Source: Acidimicrobiaceae bacterium (lineage in GTDB: Bacteria; Actinomycetota; Acidimicrobiia; Acidimicrobiales; Aldehydirespiratoraceae). From it: a stretch of DNA of 64,000 bases. Under the pieces are notes generated by a model that did no database searches, had not been told where the DNA came from, and was given only the letters and a program-made list of their open reading frames with translations. The stretch spans positions 38,500 to 102,499 of the forward strand of contig JAPOYA010000041.1 in assembly GCA_026706815.1 (NCBI GenBank). The letters run 5' to 3'. Positions within the stretch are counted from its first letter, which is position 1. Each line of letters begins with the position of its first letter. This document shows positions 25,974 to 35,067 of the stretch, piece by piece. The position numbers and the translations under genes are program-made.

Positions 25974-27752
25974 TCACTCAATGACAGCGACGATGTCGCC
26001 AGCGCCGACGGAGTCGCCTTCGGCGACGCGGATTTCTTTGACAGTTCCCGCTTTCTCCGCGGTGACGTTGTTCTCCATCTTCATTGCCTCCAGAACGACG
26101 ACGGCGTCGCCGGCATCGACCGTGTCGTCGACCCCGACGAGCACCTTGACGATCGTTCCCTGCATCGGCACCGTGACGTCGCCGCTGCCGGATCCAGCGC
26201 CAGACGCGCCGCGACCCGAGCGGCGCGCCCGTGGAGCGTGTGTTGCGCCAGGAACTCCTGCGCTTTCGGGAACCCACATTGAGACGGAGAACCGCTTTCC
26301 GTTGACCTCCACATCGACGTCTCGTTTGACCTTGGGCTCGTCGGCGCCTTCGACCTCAGCGACCGGCATGGCGCCGATAGCGCTCAGGTCGACAACCTCT
26401 TCAAGCCACTTGGTGCTGTGGTCGAACGCAGCGAAATCCGGGTGTTCGAGGACGGTGATTGCAGCGGTCGCGGTGGTCGCCACTCCTTCAATGAGGGTTT
26501 CGTTGAGAGCCCGCAGTGCCCGGGCGATGGCGGTCGGACGGTCTTTGCCCCAGACGATGAGTTTCCCGATCAGATTGTCGTAGAACTGGCTGATTTCGTC
26601 GCCTGCCAGGTAACCGGTGTCGAACCTGGTGCCGAAGCCATCGGCGGTTCTGAGTGCCGTGATAGTTCCTGGAGAGGGCAGGAACGCGCCCCCGGCTGGA
26701 TCCTCGGCGTTGATGCGAATCTCGATTGCATGCCCGGTGATCTCAATGTCGGCTTGAGAGAACGACAATTTTTCACCGGCGGCAACACGGAGCTGTTGTT
26801 CGACGAGGTCGATCCCGGTGACCAGCTCAGTTGCCGGATGCTCGACTTGGAGACGGGTGTTCATCTCCAGATAGTGGAAGTCGCCGTCTTCATACAGGAA
26901 CTCGACCGTTCCTGCGTTGACATAGTTGCAGCCTTTGGCGACTTTGACGGCCGCTTCGCCCATCGCGGCGATGATCTCCGGATCGATGTTCGCCGCGGGT
27001 GCTTCTTCAATCAGTTTCTGGTGTCGGCGTTGCACGGAGCAATCCCGGGTTCCCAAGTACACGCAGTTTCCGTGTCTGTCTGCCAGGACTTGGACTTCGA
27101 CATGACGCGGCTTTGTGAGATAGCGCTCCATGTAGCACTCGTCCCGCCCGAAATATGAGAGGGCTTCGCGTTGGGCAGCGTCGAGTTGCCCGGACGCGTC
27201 GTCGGCGCCGGCTACGACTTTCATACCGCGCCCACCTCCGCCGTAGGCCGCCTTCACCGCGACCGGCCAGCCCTGCGAGTTGCCGAAGTCAATGATCTGG
27301 TCGGCGTCCGTTATCGTCTCGGTTGTGCCGGGAACTCCGAACACGCCGACTTTCTCAGCGGCTTCGCGAGCCGAGATCTTGTCGCCCATGACCTCGATGG
27401 CAGCGGGATCAGGCCCGATGAAGGTGACGCCGAGTTCGGTTATTGCACGCGCGAAATCGGCGTTCTCGGAAAAGAACCCGTAACCGGGATGCACCGCATC
27501 GGCGCCGCTGCGTTCGATGACGTTGAGAATTGCGTCGGTATTCAGGTAGGACTCAGCGCTGGTCTTCCCGCCGAGACTGTAGGCCTCATCGGCTAGACGC
27601 ACGTGCAGCGCATCGCGGTCAAGGTCCGAATAGACCGCCACGGTGGGAATGCCGAGCTCGCGGCACCCACGGATGACCCGAACCGCGATCTCGCCACGGT
27701 TTGCTATAAGTACTTTGGAAAACACAGGGTAATGGTTAGTCGAATGAGCCAT
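25974..27752 (-). CDS. Biotin carboxylase/BCCP fusion, acyl-CoA carboxylase alpha subunit
   Basis: Alpha subunit of an acetyl- or propionyl-CoA carboxylase (AccA3/AccC type), giving malonyl- or methylmalonyl-CoA for lipids. Residues about 12-120 form the N-terminal biotin-carboxylase domain (KVLIANRGEIAVRVIR), 120-330 the ATP-grasp (AAYGGGGRGMK, EMNTRLQVEH), then the C-terminal subdomain, and about 515-592 the biotinyl domain with acceptor lysine in VLEAMKMENN. At 592 residues it matches actinobacterial alpha subunits. The ATG at 27752 overlaps the birA start region; an in-frame GTG at 27725 would remove the overlap and still leaves the whole domain. Confidence 0.94.
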   Translation of the reverse strand: MAHSTNHYPVFSKVLIANRGEIAVRVIRGCRELGIPTVAVYSDLDRDALHVRLADEAYSLGGKTSAESYLNTDAILNVIERSGADAVHPGYGFFSENADFARAITELGVTFIGPDPAAIEVMGDKISAREAAEKVGVFGVPGTTETITDADQIIDFGNSQGWPVAVKAAYGGGGRGMKVVAGADDASGQLDAAQREALSYFGRDECYMERYLTKPRHVEVQVLADRHGNCVYLGTRDCSVQRRHQKLIEEAPAANIDPEIIAAMGEAAVKVAKGCNYVNAGTVEFLYEDGDFHYLEMNTRLQVEHPATELVTGIDLVEQQLRVAAGEKLSFSQADIEITGHAIEIRINAEDPAGGAFLPSPGTITALRTADGFGTRFDTGYLAGDEISQFYDNLIGKLIVWGKDRPTAIARALRALNETLIEGVATTATAAITVLEHPDFAAFDHSTKWLEEVVDLSAIGAMPVAEVEGADEPKVKRDVDVEVNGKRFSVSMWVPESAGVPGATHAPRARRSGRGASGAGSGSGDVTVPMQGTIVKVLVGVDDTVDAGDAVVVLEAMKMENNVTAEKAGTVKEIRVAEGDSVGAGDIVAVIE

Positions 27753-28544
27753 GAGGTTGCGACATCAGCGGGAGATCCGTTTGCGGCCAGCAGCCGCGTG
27801 GCCAACGCTACGGGACTGGGACCCCTGCGCCACGTAGAGGTTACCGGGTCGACCAATGCCGACCTCGTTGCAGAGGCGCGCGACGGAAATTTCGGGCCGG
27901 CGGTGCTGGTGGCCGACCACCAGAGCGCCGGAAGGGGCCGCCTCGGACGGGAGTGGGACGATGAACCCGGAAATGCGCTGTTGGTGAGCATTCGTGTGCC
28001 TGCAACACACCACAGCGTCGGCGGTGTTGTCGCTGCGGCGGGCGCCGCGGCGCGGTTGGCCGCCGATCAGCTGACCACCTCGACGGTGCTGACAAAATGG
28101 CCCAACGACTTGGTGGTCCAAGACGGCGCGGCTCCCGGAAAGCTCGGTGGCGTGCTAGCCGAATACGTGGCTGAACCCCACGAGTCTGTCGTGGTCGGCG
28201 TTGGAATCAACGTCGCCGCAATTGAGCGTCAGCCCGACGCGACTTCAATGGTGCAGTGTGGAATGGTGCAGCGGGGCAGCCTTGCTGACCGTGATCTGCT
28301 GTTGTCGGGCCTGCTGAGCGCGCTGGCGCCGCGGCTAGCCGACCCTGTCTCGGTGTTGGGGGAACTGCGAGGCAACTCGGCGACCCTTGGGACTCGGGTA
28401 AGGGTTGAACTGCCGGGAAACCGTATTGTCCACGGAGAGGCGGTCGGCCTCAGTGACGAAGGGCGTCTCGTCCTTCGCTGCAATGATGCAACGAGTCTCA
28501 CGATCGCGGCCGGTGACGTGATCCACCTGAGGCCTGCAACATAG
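27732..28544 (+). CDS. birA: Biotin--[biotin carboxyl-carrier protein] ligase
   Basis: Attaches biotin to the carrier lysine of biotin-dependent carboxylases. From ATG 27732 it is 270 residues; ATG 27744 is four codons later. It is the short class without an N-terminal DNA-binding domain, so it should not act as a repressor. Motifs: TGSTNADL, the biotinyl-AMP loop SAGRGRLGREW, LTKWPNDL, GKLGGVLAEY and GVGINV. It is divergent from the gene for its likely substrate, and the two 5' ends overlap by about 20 bases if both upstream starts are used. Confidence 0.92.
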   Translation: MVSRMSHEVATSAGDPFAASSRVANATGLGPLRHVEVTGSTNADLVAEARDGNFGPAVLVADHQSAGRGRLGREWDDEPGNALLVSIRVPATHHSVGGVVAAAGAAARLAADQLTTSTVLTKWPNDLVVQDGAAPGKLGGVLAEYVAEPHESVVVGVGINVAAIERQPDATSMVQCGMVQRGSLADRDLLLSGLLSALAPRLADPVSVLGELRGNSATLGTRVRVELPGNRIVHGEAVGLSDEGRLVLRCNDATSLTIAAGDVIHLRPAT

Positions 28545-28578
28545 CGACTGGCGATATCGCGGTCAGCGCTCGGACCAC

Positions 28579-28584
28579 TACGCT
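28579..28584 (+). promoter_or_regulatory. -10 box of the LCP-family gene
   Basis: TACGCT ends 7 bases before GTG 28592; the spacing implies a leaderless mRNA and decides the start. Confidence 0.55.
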
Positions 28585-28591
28585 CCGCAAT

Positions 28592-30124
28592 GTGTCAGAG
28601 GTCCCAGCTCCTGCAGCTCCTCAGAGAAAAGTCGTGCTCCGGCGATCGTGGCCGCAGCGCATCGTGATGGTTTGTTGCGCTGTCGTGATCATCGCGGCGG
28701 CAGCCGCCGCTTGGGTGATTGAAGACATCTCCGATGCTGTGTCCGGCTTCGGACGTGTTGAGATTTCCGGCGAGGTTCTCAAAACCACGACCGCGCCGGG
28801 GGAACCGGTCAACTTCCTGCTGATCGGAAACGACAGCGCTTTGGGCATTGATCCCAGCGACCCGATTCACATCGGGCGAACCTATGACGCCCGCGGCACT
28901 TTCAACGCTGACAGCATCGCCGTCTTGCGGGTCGACCCGACCTCTGGCCAGGCGTGGGTGCTGTCGATTCCGCGCGACCTCTTGACTGACCACATCCCGG
29001 GAGCAGGGAGACACCGGATCAATGCAGCATTGTTGATCGGCGGTCCGCAGACCCTCGTCGAGACGATCACTTCCCAGTTCGAAATAGAAATCAACCATTA
29101 CGTGGAGATCGACTTCCTGGGATTCCGGCAGGTAGTCGACGTTCTCAACGGTGTGCCGGTCTGGTTTGACCACCCCACCCGCGACCGCAACACCGGCCTC
29201 AATATCGTTGAACCCGGCTGTCATGTCCTTGACGGCGTCTCGGCGCTCGCCTATGTGCGATCTCGATTCTATGAACAGTTCATAGACGGTCGTTGGGTGC
29301 TGGTTGGGAACTCTGACTTCGGACGCATCGAACGTCAACAGGATTTCTTGGTTCTGGCTCTGAGCAGGGCTGTCAGCCGCGGCGCGCGCAATCCAACCTC
29401 CCTGGCCAGCTTGATCGAATCGGGTGCTGGCAGTGTGGTTCTCGACAGCGAGCTCACCCCTTCGGAGCTGATCGATCTCGGTAGGGCGTTCAGCCACTTC
29501 AACCCCGACAACCTCACACGTTTGGAACTTCAAGTCACCACGATTCATGACGAGGCAGGGGCTTATGTCGGTGAACAACTCGTACCCGGCGTTCACGAGG
29601 AGATCTTCGACATTTTCAGAGGCGTGGCGGACCAGACGCAGCCGCGTGACGTGACTTTCGGTCTCTACGCGGCCGGGGAGACGTTGCTGAACCAGGACGG
29701 TGACCTTCTGGCCGACCTCGGGTTCAACGTTTCCTCCAGGCATCTCTACGGGAGTGGCCAGTCGATTTCGGTGGTCGTCCATCCGCCGGGCCGTCGCTCA
29801 GAAGCTGAGACGGTGGCACGCTATCTGATTCCGATTCCGGCACTTGTAGAGGACGTGGGCGCAACTGGTGATCTCCGCGTTGTTCTGGGCGCGGCTCATG
29901 AGCAGATTTCCTTCCTGTACCCACACGATCCCGCAAAAATGAAGGAGGAGGTCGCGGCGCACGGGATTGTTGCCGTCCCGAATCTGTCGTCTGCGGTCGC
30001 TCAGTCGCCGACCGTTGGACAGGTTGCTCCCACAACGACTGGAGTCCCCGCTGCGAGCACAGACGTCTCCCCAGCACCTGAGCGTGTCATCGGCCGCCCC
30101 CCCGAAGGCCGGTCATGCGGTTGA
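28592..30124 (+). CDS. LytR-CpsA-Psr (LCP) family wall-polymer ligase
   Basis: LCP enzymes move lipid-linked glycans onto peptidoglycan outside the membrane. The 510-residue protein has a short cytoplasmic N-terminus, one membrane span (about residues 24-42), and the LCP domain (about 72-270): NFLLIGNDS, TFNADSIAVLRVDP, LSIPRDLLTDHIPG with its conserved arginine, HRINAALLIGG, and later ALAYVRSRF. Residues about 380-455 resemble the C-terminal LytR_C domain, followed by a Pro/Thr-rich tail. Its place between carboxylase genes and sugar-nucleotide genes suits attachment of the locus glycan. Confidence 0.9.
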   Translation: MSEVPAPAAPQRKVVLRRSWPQRIVMVCCAVVIIAAAAAAWVIEDISDAVSGFGRVEISGEVLKTTTAPGEPVNFLLIGNDSALGIDPSDPIHIGRTYDARGTFNADSIAVLRVDPTSGQAWVLSIPRDLLTDHIPGAGRHRINAALLIGGPQTLVETITSQFEIEINHYVEIDFLGFRQVVDVLNGVPVWFDHPTRDRNTGLNIVEPGCHVLDGVSALAYVRSRFYEQFIDGRWVLVGNSDFGRIERQQDFLVLALSRAVSRGARNPTSLASLIESGAGSVVLDSELTPSELIDLGRAFSHFNPDNLTRLELQVTTIHDEAGAYVGEQLVPGVHEEIFDIFRGVADQTQPRDVTFGLYAAGETLLNQDGDLLADLGFNVSSRHLYGSGQSISVVVHPPGRRSEAETVARYLIPIPALVEDVGATGDLRVVLGAAHEQISFLYPHDPAKMKEEVAAHGIVAVPNLSSAVAQSPTVGQVAPTTTGVPAASTDVSPAPERVIGRPPEGRSCG

Positions 30125-30151
30125 GGTTCCGCGGCTGAGGTCCCGGCCCTC

Positions 30152-30157
30152 TACACT
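30152..30157 (+). promoter_or_regulatory. -10 box of ugd
   Basis: TACACT lies 11 bases before ATG 30169, so the transcript would have almost no leader. Confidence 0.45.
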
Positions 30158-30168
30158 TGGCTTTTCTG

Positions 30169-31437
30169 ATGAGCAAGATCGCGGTGATCGGTACTGGGTA
30201 CGTCGGGTTGACCACCGGGGCCTGTTTTGCGCACCTTGGCCACGATGTCGTGTGTGCCGATATCGACGTCGGCAAGATACGAAGCTTGCAGACGGGTGAT
30301 GTGCCGATACACGAAGCCGGTCTGGAAGAGCTGGTCCGGGAGGGGCTTGAATCCGGGCGTCTGTCGTTTGTGGTGGATTCTGCCGATGCAGTCTGTGGCG
30401 CCGACTTCGTCTACCTCTGTGTGCCCACCCCTCAATCAGACGGCGGTTCGGTGGATCTGAAGCACCTCAAGGCCGCGGCAGCCGAGATCAGCGCGCATAT
30501 TCGGCATGGAGCGATCGTCGTCAACAAATCGACGGTTCCAGTGGGGTCGACTCTGCTGGTTGAAGAGGCGATGGACCGTCCCGATATCGCGGTCGTGTCC
30601 AACCCGGAATTTCTCCGGGAGGGAACCGCGATCTCTGATTTTCTCAACCCTGACCGGGTGGTGATCGGTGCGGACGAGCCAACGGTCGCCGATCGGGTGG
30701 CGGACCTGCACAGCAGCATCGCTGCACCGGTCATGATCACCGATCCGGCTTCGGCTGAGACTGCCAAATATGCGGCCAATGCCTTCCTGGCCACGAAACT
30801 CAGCTTCGTCAACACCATCGCGGCTGTCTGTGAGGCCGTCGGCGCCGACGTCGACGACGTGTTGACGGCGATGGGCTACGACCAGCGCATCGGTGGCGAG
30901 TTCTTGGTTCCAGGCCCGGGTTGGGGTGGTTCGTGCCTTCCCAAGGACACGCGGGCGATCATTTCAATGGCCGATGACGCCGGCTACGACTTCTCTTTGA
31001 TGCGCGGCGTCCTCAAGGCCAACGATGAGCAGTTCAAGCGTGTGGTGGACAAGGTCGAGTCAGTGGTTTCATTGAGCGGGGCGACTGTCGCCCTGTTCGG
31101 ACTGGCCTTCAAGGCCGGGACCGACGACACTCGCAACTCTCCGGCACTTGAGATAGCGGGCCTGTTGCTGGACCAGGGGGCCAAGGTTCGCGCTCACGAC
31201 CCGGCGGTCGCAGCGGTTGGCATTGACGAGATCACCGTGCTCGACGATCCCTATGCGGCCGCAGATGGAGCGGACGTGCTGGTCGTCGTCACCGAATGGG
31301 ACGAGTTCAGGCTGCTCGACCTCGACAAGATCGCTGAAGCGATGGTCTCGCACCACGTGGTCGACGCCCGCAACATCATGGACCGTGAGGCGCTGCTGAG
31401 CAGGGGCTTCACCTATCAGGGCGTCGGAAGGAACTAG
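30169..31437 (+). CDS. ugd: UDP-glucose 6-dehydrogenase
   Basis: Oxidises UDP-glucose to UDP-glucuronate with two NAD+. The 422-residue protein has the NAD-binding [28 protein letters not shown], the TVPVGST segment, EFLREGTAI, the nucleophilic cysteine in [12 protein letters not shown], and [14 protein letters not shown] in the C-terminal domain. Length and order are those of the family. The downstream gene, 4 bases away, would decarboxylate its product to UDP-xylose, so the pair forms a two-step pathway. Confidence 0.95.
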   Translation: MSKIAVIGTGYVGLTTGACFAHLGHDVVCADIDVGKIRSLQTGDVPIHEAGLEELVREGLESGRLSFVVDSADAVCGADFVYLCVPTPQSDGGSVDLKHLKAAAAEISAHIRHGAIVVNKSTVPVGSTLLVEEAMDRPDIAVVSNPEFLREGTAISDFLNPDRVVIGADEPTVADRVADLHSSIAAPVMITDPASAETAKYAANAFLATKLSFVNTIAAVCEAVGADVDDVLTAMGYDQRIGGEFLVPGPGWGGSCLPKDTRAIISMADDAGYDFSLMRGVLKANDEQFKRVVDKVESVVSLSGATVALFGLAFKAGTDDTRNSPALEIAGLLLDQGAKVRAHDPAVAAVGIDEITVLDDPYAAADGADVLVVVTEWDEFRLLDLDKIAEAMVSHHVVDARNIMDREALLSRGFTYQGVGRN

Positions 31438-31441
31438 GGCG

Positions 31442-32386
31442 GTGCGCGTCGTTGTCACCGGCGGTGCGGGTTTCCTCGGTTCGCATCTGTGCGACCATCT
31501 GATCGCGCGAGGGGATGACGTCGTCTGCATCGACAATTTCTCCACGGGGACTCGGTCGAATATCGCCCATCTCCGCGGGCGCCAGGGGTTCACACTGGTC
31601 GAGCACGACGTCTCGGCATATGTGGATGTTGCGGGCGCGGTGGACGCAGTGCTGCATTTCGCCAGTCCGGCCTCGCCTGTCGACTACACGAGGATGCCGA
31701 TTCAGACCCTGAAGGCAGGTTCTCTGGGCACGCACAACACTCTCGGCCTGGCCAAGGCGAAAGACGCGACATTCCTGTTGGCGTCGACCTCGGAGGTTTA
31801 CGGTGATCCGCTGGTACACCCGCAGGCGGAGCAGTACTGGGGAAACGTCAACCACCTGGGCCCTCGCGGCGTTTACGACGAGGCAAAACGATTCGCCGAG
31901 GCGATGACCATGGCCTACTGCCGGTATCACGGCCTGGACACTCGGATTGTGCGGGTCTTCAACACCTACGGGCCGCGTATGCGGCCCGACGACGGGAGGG
32001 TCGTGTCGAACTTCATCGTGGCAGCCCTCGCCGACGAGCCCATCACGATCTACGGCGACGGCGCACAGACGCGCAGTTTCTGCTTCGTCGATGACCAGGT
32101 CCGCGGGATCGTCGCCCTGCTCGAGTCCGGCGAACACGATCCGGTCAACATCGGCAGTTCCGAGGAGCTCACGGTCGCGGAGCTGGCTGAGATCGTTTTG
32201 GAGGTCACCGGTTCGACGTCGCCGGTCCGCTGCCTCCCGCTGCCCGCTGATGACCCAAAGCGCCGATGCCCCGACGCCGCGCGCGCGCGAGAGCTGCTGG
32301 GATGGAGCCCGTCCGTTGCGCTGCGTGAGGGTTTGGGGAGAACAGCCGAGTACTTCCGCTCTCTAGCTGCGCCGGGTCTCGGCTAG
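31442..32386 (+). CDS. UDP-glucuronate decarboxylase (UDP-xylose synthase)
   Basis: Short-chain dehydrogenase/reductase of 314 residues starting at GTG, 4 bases after ugd. NAD-binding motif is [16 protein letters not shown]. The family-specific ASPASPVDY follows strand 4, and the catalytic elements are STSEVYGDP and YDEAKRFAE (Tyr-x3-Lys) preceded by [22 protein letters not shown] [13 protein letters not shown] is typical of UXS enzymes. Together with Ugd it would give UDP-xylose from UDP-glucose. Its 3' end shares a 24-base sequence with the end of the convergent fcl gene. Confidence 0.9.
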   Translation: MRVVVTGGAGFLGSHLCDHLIARGDDVVCIDNFSTGTRSNIAHLRGRQGFTLVEHDVSAYVDVAGAVDAVLHFASPASPVDYTRMPIQTLKAGSLGTHNTLGLAKAKDATFLLASTSEVYGDPLVHPQAEQYWGNVNHLGPRGVYDEAKRFAEAMTMAYCRYHGLDTRIVRVFNTYGPRMRPDDGRVVSNFIVAALADEPITIYGDGAQTRSFCFVDDQVRGIVALLESGEHDPVNIGSSEELTVAELAEIVLEVTGSTSPVRCLPLPADDPKRRCPDAARARELLGWSPSVALREGLGRTAEYFRSLAAPGLG

Positions 32387-32432
32387 CGGTCCGGCCAGAA
32401 GGATTCGGCTAGCTGCGCCGGGACTCGGCCAG
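32363..32432. repeat. 24-bp direct repeat at the convergent 3' ends of two genes
   Basis: CTAGCTGCGCCGGG begins both copies, 32363-32386 and 32409-32432, which differ at two of 24 bases. The first copy ends in the UXS stop codon; the second begins with the reverse complement of the fcl stop codon. Confidence 0.8.
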
Positions 32433-33389
32433 CTCGCGATTGGCCAGATACCAGTCGATCGTGGTCTGCAGGCCGTCCTTGAAGTCGGTTCTGGCGGTGA
32501 AGCCGAAGAGTTCACGGGCTCGACCAGCGTCGACAGCACGCCGTGGCTGGCCGTCCGGTCGGCTGTCGTCCCAGCGGACACGGCCGTCATAGCCCGTCAG
32601 TTCGACGATGTTCTCGACGAGCTCTTTGATCAGCATCTCGCGGTCTGCCCCGAGGTTGACCGGCCCGGGCCCCTCCCAGAGCTCGGCAGCGAGGACGATG
32701 CCCTCCGCGGCATCGTCCACATAGAGGAACTCGCGGCTGGCGCCACCGGTTCCCCACACCTCGATTTCTTCGGCGCCGGACTCCTTGGCGATCACGCACT
32801 TTCGAATCAAGGCCGGAATCACATGCGACACGTCGGGATGGAACTTGTCGCCCGGACCGTAGAGGTTCGTGGGCATGAGGTAGGCGCTGCGCTGTCCGTA
32901 CTGGTCCCGGTTGGCTTGAAGGTGAACGAGCTGGGCCAACTTGGCGATTCCGTACGGGGCGTTGCTCTCTTCGGGGTAGCCCTTCCACAACGAGGACTCG
33001 GAGAAGGGGACCGGGGTGTGTTTGGGATATGAGCAGATGGTTCCAATGACCAGCGTCTTGGGGACCTCGGCGATGCGGCATGCCTCGATCAGATTGGTGC
33101 CCAGCATCAGGTTCTCGAGGTACAACTGAGCCGGGGCGACAAGGTTTGCGCCGATCCCGCCGACACGGGCTGCCAGATGGATCACTGTGTCGGGTGCATG
33201 ATCGGCGATCGCGGCCCGGGCTTGACTCTGGTCCAGGAGATCGACCTCGGAACTTGTGGGAGCGACCACGTCGGACACCCCGCGCCGGGCCAACGCGGCT
33301 TGAACCGACGTCCCTAGAAACCCGCTTCCCCCAGTGAGGAAGATCCGCTGCTGTTCGAATTCTGGCTCAGCCTTGGAAGCGCGGACCAT
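32409..33389 (-). CDS. fcl: GDP-L-fucose synthase
   Basis: Epimerase-reductase making GDP-L-fucose from GDP-4-keto-6-deoxy-mannose, the Gmd product. From ATG 33389 it is 326 residues. NADP-binding motif is FLTGGSGFLGTSV; landmarks follow as HLAARVGGIGAN, GTICSYPK, APYGIAKLAQLV (Tyr-x3-Lys), MPTNLYGPGDKFHP and GGASREFLYVDD, which together are specific for GDP-fucose synthase. A TACGAT box 7 bases upstream supports this start over a GTG at 33443. Its partner gmd lies 15 kb away at 48606-49586. Confidence 0.93.
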   Translation of the reverse strand: MVRASKAEPEFEQQRIFLTGGSGFLGTSVQAALARRGVSDVVAPTSSEVDLLDQSQARAAIADHAPDTVIHLAARVGGIGANLVAPAQLYLENLMLGTNLIEACRIAEVPKTLVIGTICSYPKHTPVPFSESSLWKGYPEESNAPYGIAKLAQLVHLQANRDQYGQRSAYLMPTNLYGPGDKFHPDVSHVIPALIRKCVIAKESGAEEIEVWGTGGASREFLYVDDAAEGIVLAAELWEGPGPVNLGADREMLIKELVENIVELTGYDGRVRWDDSRPDGQPRRAVDAGRARELFGFTARTDFKDGLQTTIDWYLANRELAESRRS

Positions 33390-33396
33390 GCTTCTG

Positions 33397-33402
33397 ATCG
33401 TA
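33397..33402 (-). promoter_or_regulatory. -10 box of fcl
   Basis: Read on the minus strand, TACGAT lies 7 bases before ATG 33389, leaderless spacing that decides the start. Confidence 0.55.
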
Positions 33403-33462
33403 GCCGCCCGCAGCGAAGCGACAGTCGTCTGCGTTTCGCTCACGCGCCTTGCGCGTCGGGAC

Positions 33463-33468
33463 TACTGT
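33463..33468 (+). promoter_or_regulatory. Likely -10 box of amt
   Basis: TACTGT lies 39 bases before GTG 33508. Unlike most genes here, amt would then have a short leader, which carries the ribosome-binding site GGGAGGA at about 33499-33505. Confidence 0.4.
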
Positions 33469-33507
33469 TGCCCGGGGTTTGATCGATCTCGACCATAGGG
33501 AGGAAAT

Positions 33508-34881
33508 GTGTCGAATCTCTGTAGCCGCCGGAGGACCGCCAAGGTGGTGGGACTCGCGGCGCTGACGCTCGCTTTCTTGGCATTCCTGCCCGGCCTTGCC
33601 TCGGCGGCTGACTCCGACGTCGGCCTCGAGACCCAGTTCATTTTCAACACGTTTGCGTTTCTCGTCTGGGGCGCGTTGATCATGTGGATGGCCGCCGGCT
33701 TCACCATGTTGGAGTCGGGCGCAGTTCGCACCAAGAACGCGTCGATGATCTGTTTGAAGAACATCGGCATCTACTCGATAGCCGGTCTTGCCTATTTCGT
33801 GGTCGGCTACAACCTGATGTATGTCGATGTCGGCGATTACATCGGAACGCTCGAGATCTTCTATTCCACTTCCGGCGACGAAATATCGCTGCTCGACGGA
33901 GAGGAGGCTGCACTGGCCGCGGTGATCGACAACGGCTATGCCGTCATGTCGGACTGGTTCTTCCAGATGGTCTTCGTGGCAACCGCCGCGTCGATCGTCT
34001 CCGGCGCTATCGCCGAGCGCATCAAGATGTGGCCGTTCTTCCTTTTCACGCTGGTCCTCACCGCTTTCATCTATCCGGTGGTCGGTGCCTGGAGCTGGGG
34101 AGGCGGTTGGCTCGCACAAGAGGGGTTCGTTGATTTCGCAGGGGCCACGATCGTTCACGGAACTGGCGGCTGGGCAGCTCTCGCCGGGGTGCTGGTGGTG
34201 GGACCCCGGCTCGGCAAGTTCCGCGAGGACGGCAGCGTCAAACCCACACCTCCGTCCAACGTCTTGATCTTCACCTTGGGCGTATTCATCCTTTGGCTCG
34301 GCTGGTTTGCCTTCAACGGCGGGTCGCAGTTGGCGTTGGGGAGCGCTGCGGATGCGGTGTCGATGAGCAACATTCTGGTCAACACCAATCTCTCCGCGTC
34401 AGCCGGTGTGTTGGCTGCGCTGGCGGTCTCGCGGCCTCTGTTGGGCCGTATGGACCTGTTCGCCGGCATGAACGGCGCGATCGCTGGACTCGTGGCGATC
34501 ACTGCGGGTCCCGCCATCACCGAACACTGGTGGGCCGTCATCATCGGAGCCGTGGGTGGTTTGGTCTGCACCTTGGCCACGAAATTGCTTGAGAGGTTGA
34601 AGATCGACGATGTGGTGGGCGCTATTCCCGCGCACCTGGCGTCGGGCATCTGGGGAACGTTGGCGGCCACCATTGCCGCAGGCGGCCGTTTCCATGTCCA
34701 ACTGTTCGGAGTCGCGGCCGTCGGGGTGTTCGTGTTCATCCTCTCCTATGTCGTGTGGCGGGTCATGGATGCGCTGCTGGGAATCCGGGTCTCGGCTCAA
34801 GTCGAACGGCTGGGTCAGGACGCGGGGGAGCTGGGGATTGAGAGCTACCCCGAATTCGTGTTGATGCCTGAGGAAGACTGA
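33508..34881 (+). CDS. amt: Ammonium transporter (Amt/MEP/Rh family)
   Basis: Trimeric membrane channel for ammonium uptake. The 457-residue protein has an N-terminal hydrophobic segment ending LASAADS that may be a cleaved signal, then about eleven spans. Landmarks: WMAAGFTMLESGAVRTKNA, the first pore histidine in IVHGTGGWAAL, WFAFNGGS, NTNLSASAGVL, and the second pore histidine in the aberrant AIPAHLASGIWGT (usually VHG). The GTG start has a strong GGGAGGA site. No glnK follows, although amt-glnK pairs are common; instead a signalling cluster begins 187 bases downstream. Confidence 0.92.
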   Translation: MSNLCSRRRTAKVVGLAALTLAFLAFLPGLASAADSDVGLETQFIFNTFAFLVWGALIMWMAAGFTMLESGAVRTKNASMICLKNIGIYSIAGLAYFVVGYNLMYVDVGDYIGTLEIFYSTSGDEISLLDGEEAALAAVIDNGYAVMSDWFFQMVFVATAASIVSGAIAERIKMWPFFLFTLVLTAFIYPVVGAWSWGGGWLAQEGFVDFAGATIVHGTGGWAALAGVLVVGPRLGKFREDGSVKPTPPSNVLIFTLGVFILWLGWFAFNGGSQLALGSAADAVSMSNILVNTNLSASAGVLAALAVSRPLLGRMDLFAGMNGAIAGLVAITAGPAITEHWWAVIIGAVGGLVCTLATKLLERLKIDDVVGAIPAHLASGIWGTLAATIAAGGRFHVQLFGVAAVGVFVFILSYVVWRVMDALLGIRVSAQVERLGQDAGELGIESYPEFVLMPEED

Positions 34882-34899
34882 TCGAATGCTCTGCTCCCG

Positions 34900-34974
34900 C
34901 TGTCGCCCGCTTCGCGACCGAACCCTCGGGTCTCGGCGTGGCTTTCTTGGTTCGAGAATGACATCGGGCGACAG
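34900..34974 (+). promoter_or_regulatory. Long-range inverted repeat after amt
   Basis: CTGTCGCCCG (34900-34909) and CGGGCGACAG (34965-34974) are perfect 10-base inverted repeats separated by 55 bases. No T-run follows, so this may be an RNA structure or a protein site rather than a simple terminator. Confidence 0.35.
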
Positions 34975-34981
34975 AGCCGTG

Positions 34982-34987
34982 TACGAT
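34982..34987 (+). promoter_or_regulatory. Possible -10 box of the signalling cluster
   Basis: TACGAT is 80 bases before the STAS gene ATG. That gene also has a GAGG ribosome-binding site, so a leadered mRNA is plausible. Confidence 0.35.
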
Positions 34988-35067
34988 TGGCGATGGTTCG
35001 GCAATGAGAGCGCCGTCAGTCGCAATCCTGCCGATCGTCAGTCCGCGATATGAGGGAATGAGGCCTA

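Noticed and set aside
26418..27158. A 246-codon plus-strand frame inside the carboxylase alpha subunit
   Set aside because: It is antisense to strongly conserved ATP-grasp motifs; composition and lack of a start signal mark it as a shadow.
27603..27731. Upstream extension of birA
   Set aside because: The added residues are antisense to the conserved N-terminus of the biotin carboxylase and do not resemble a ligase or HTH domain.
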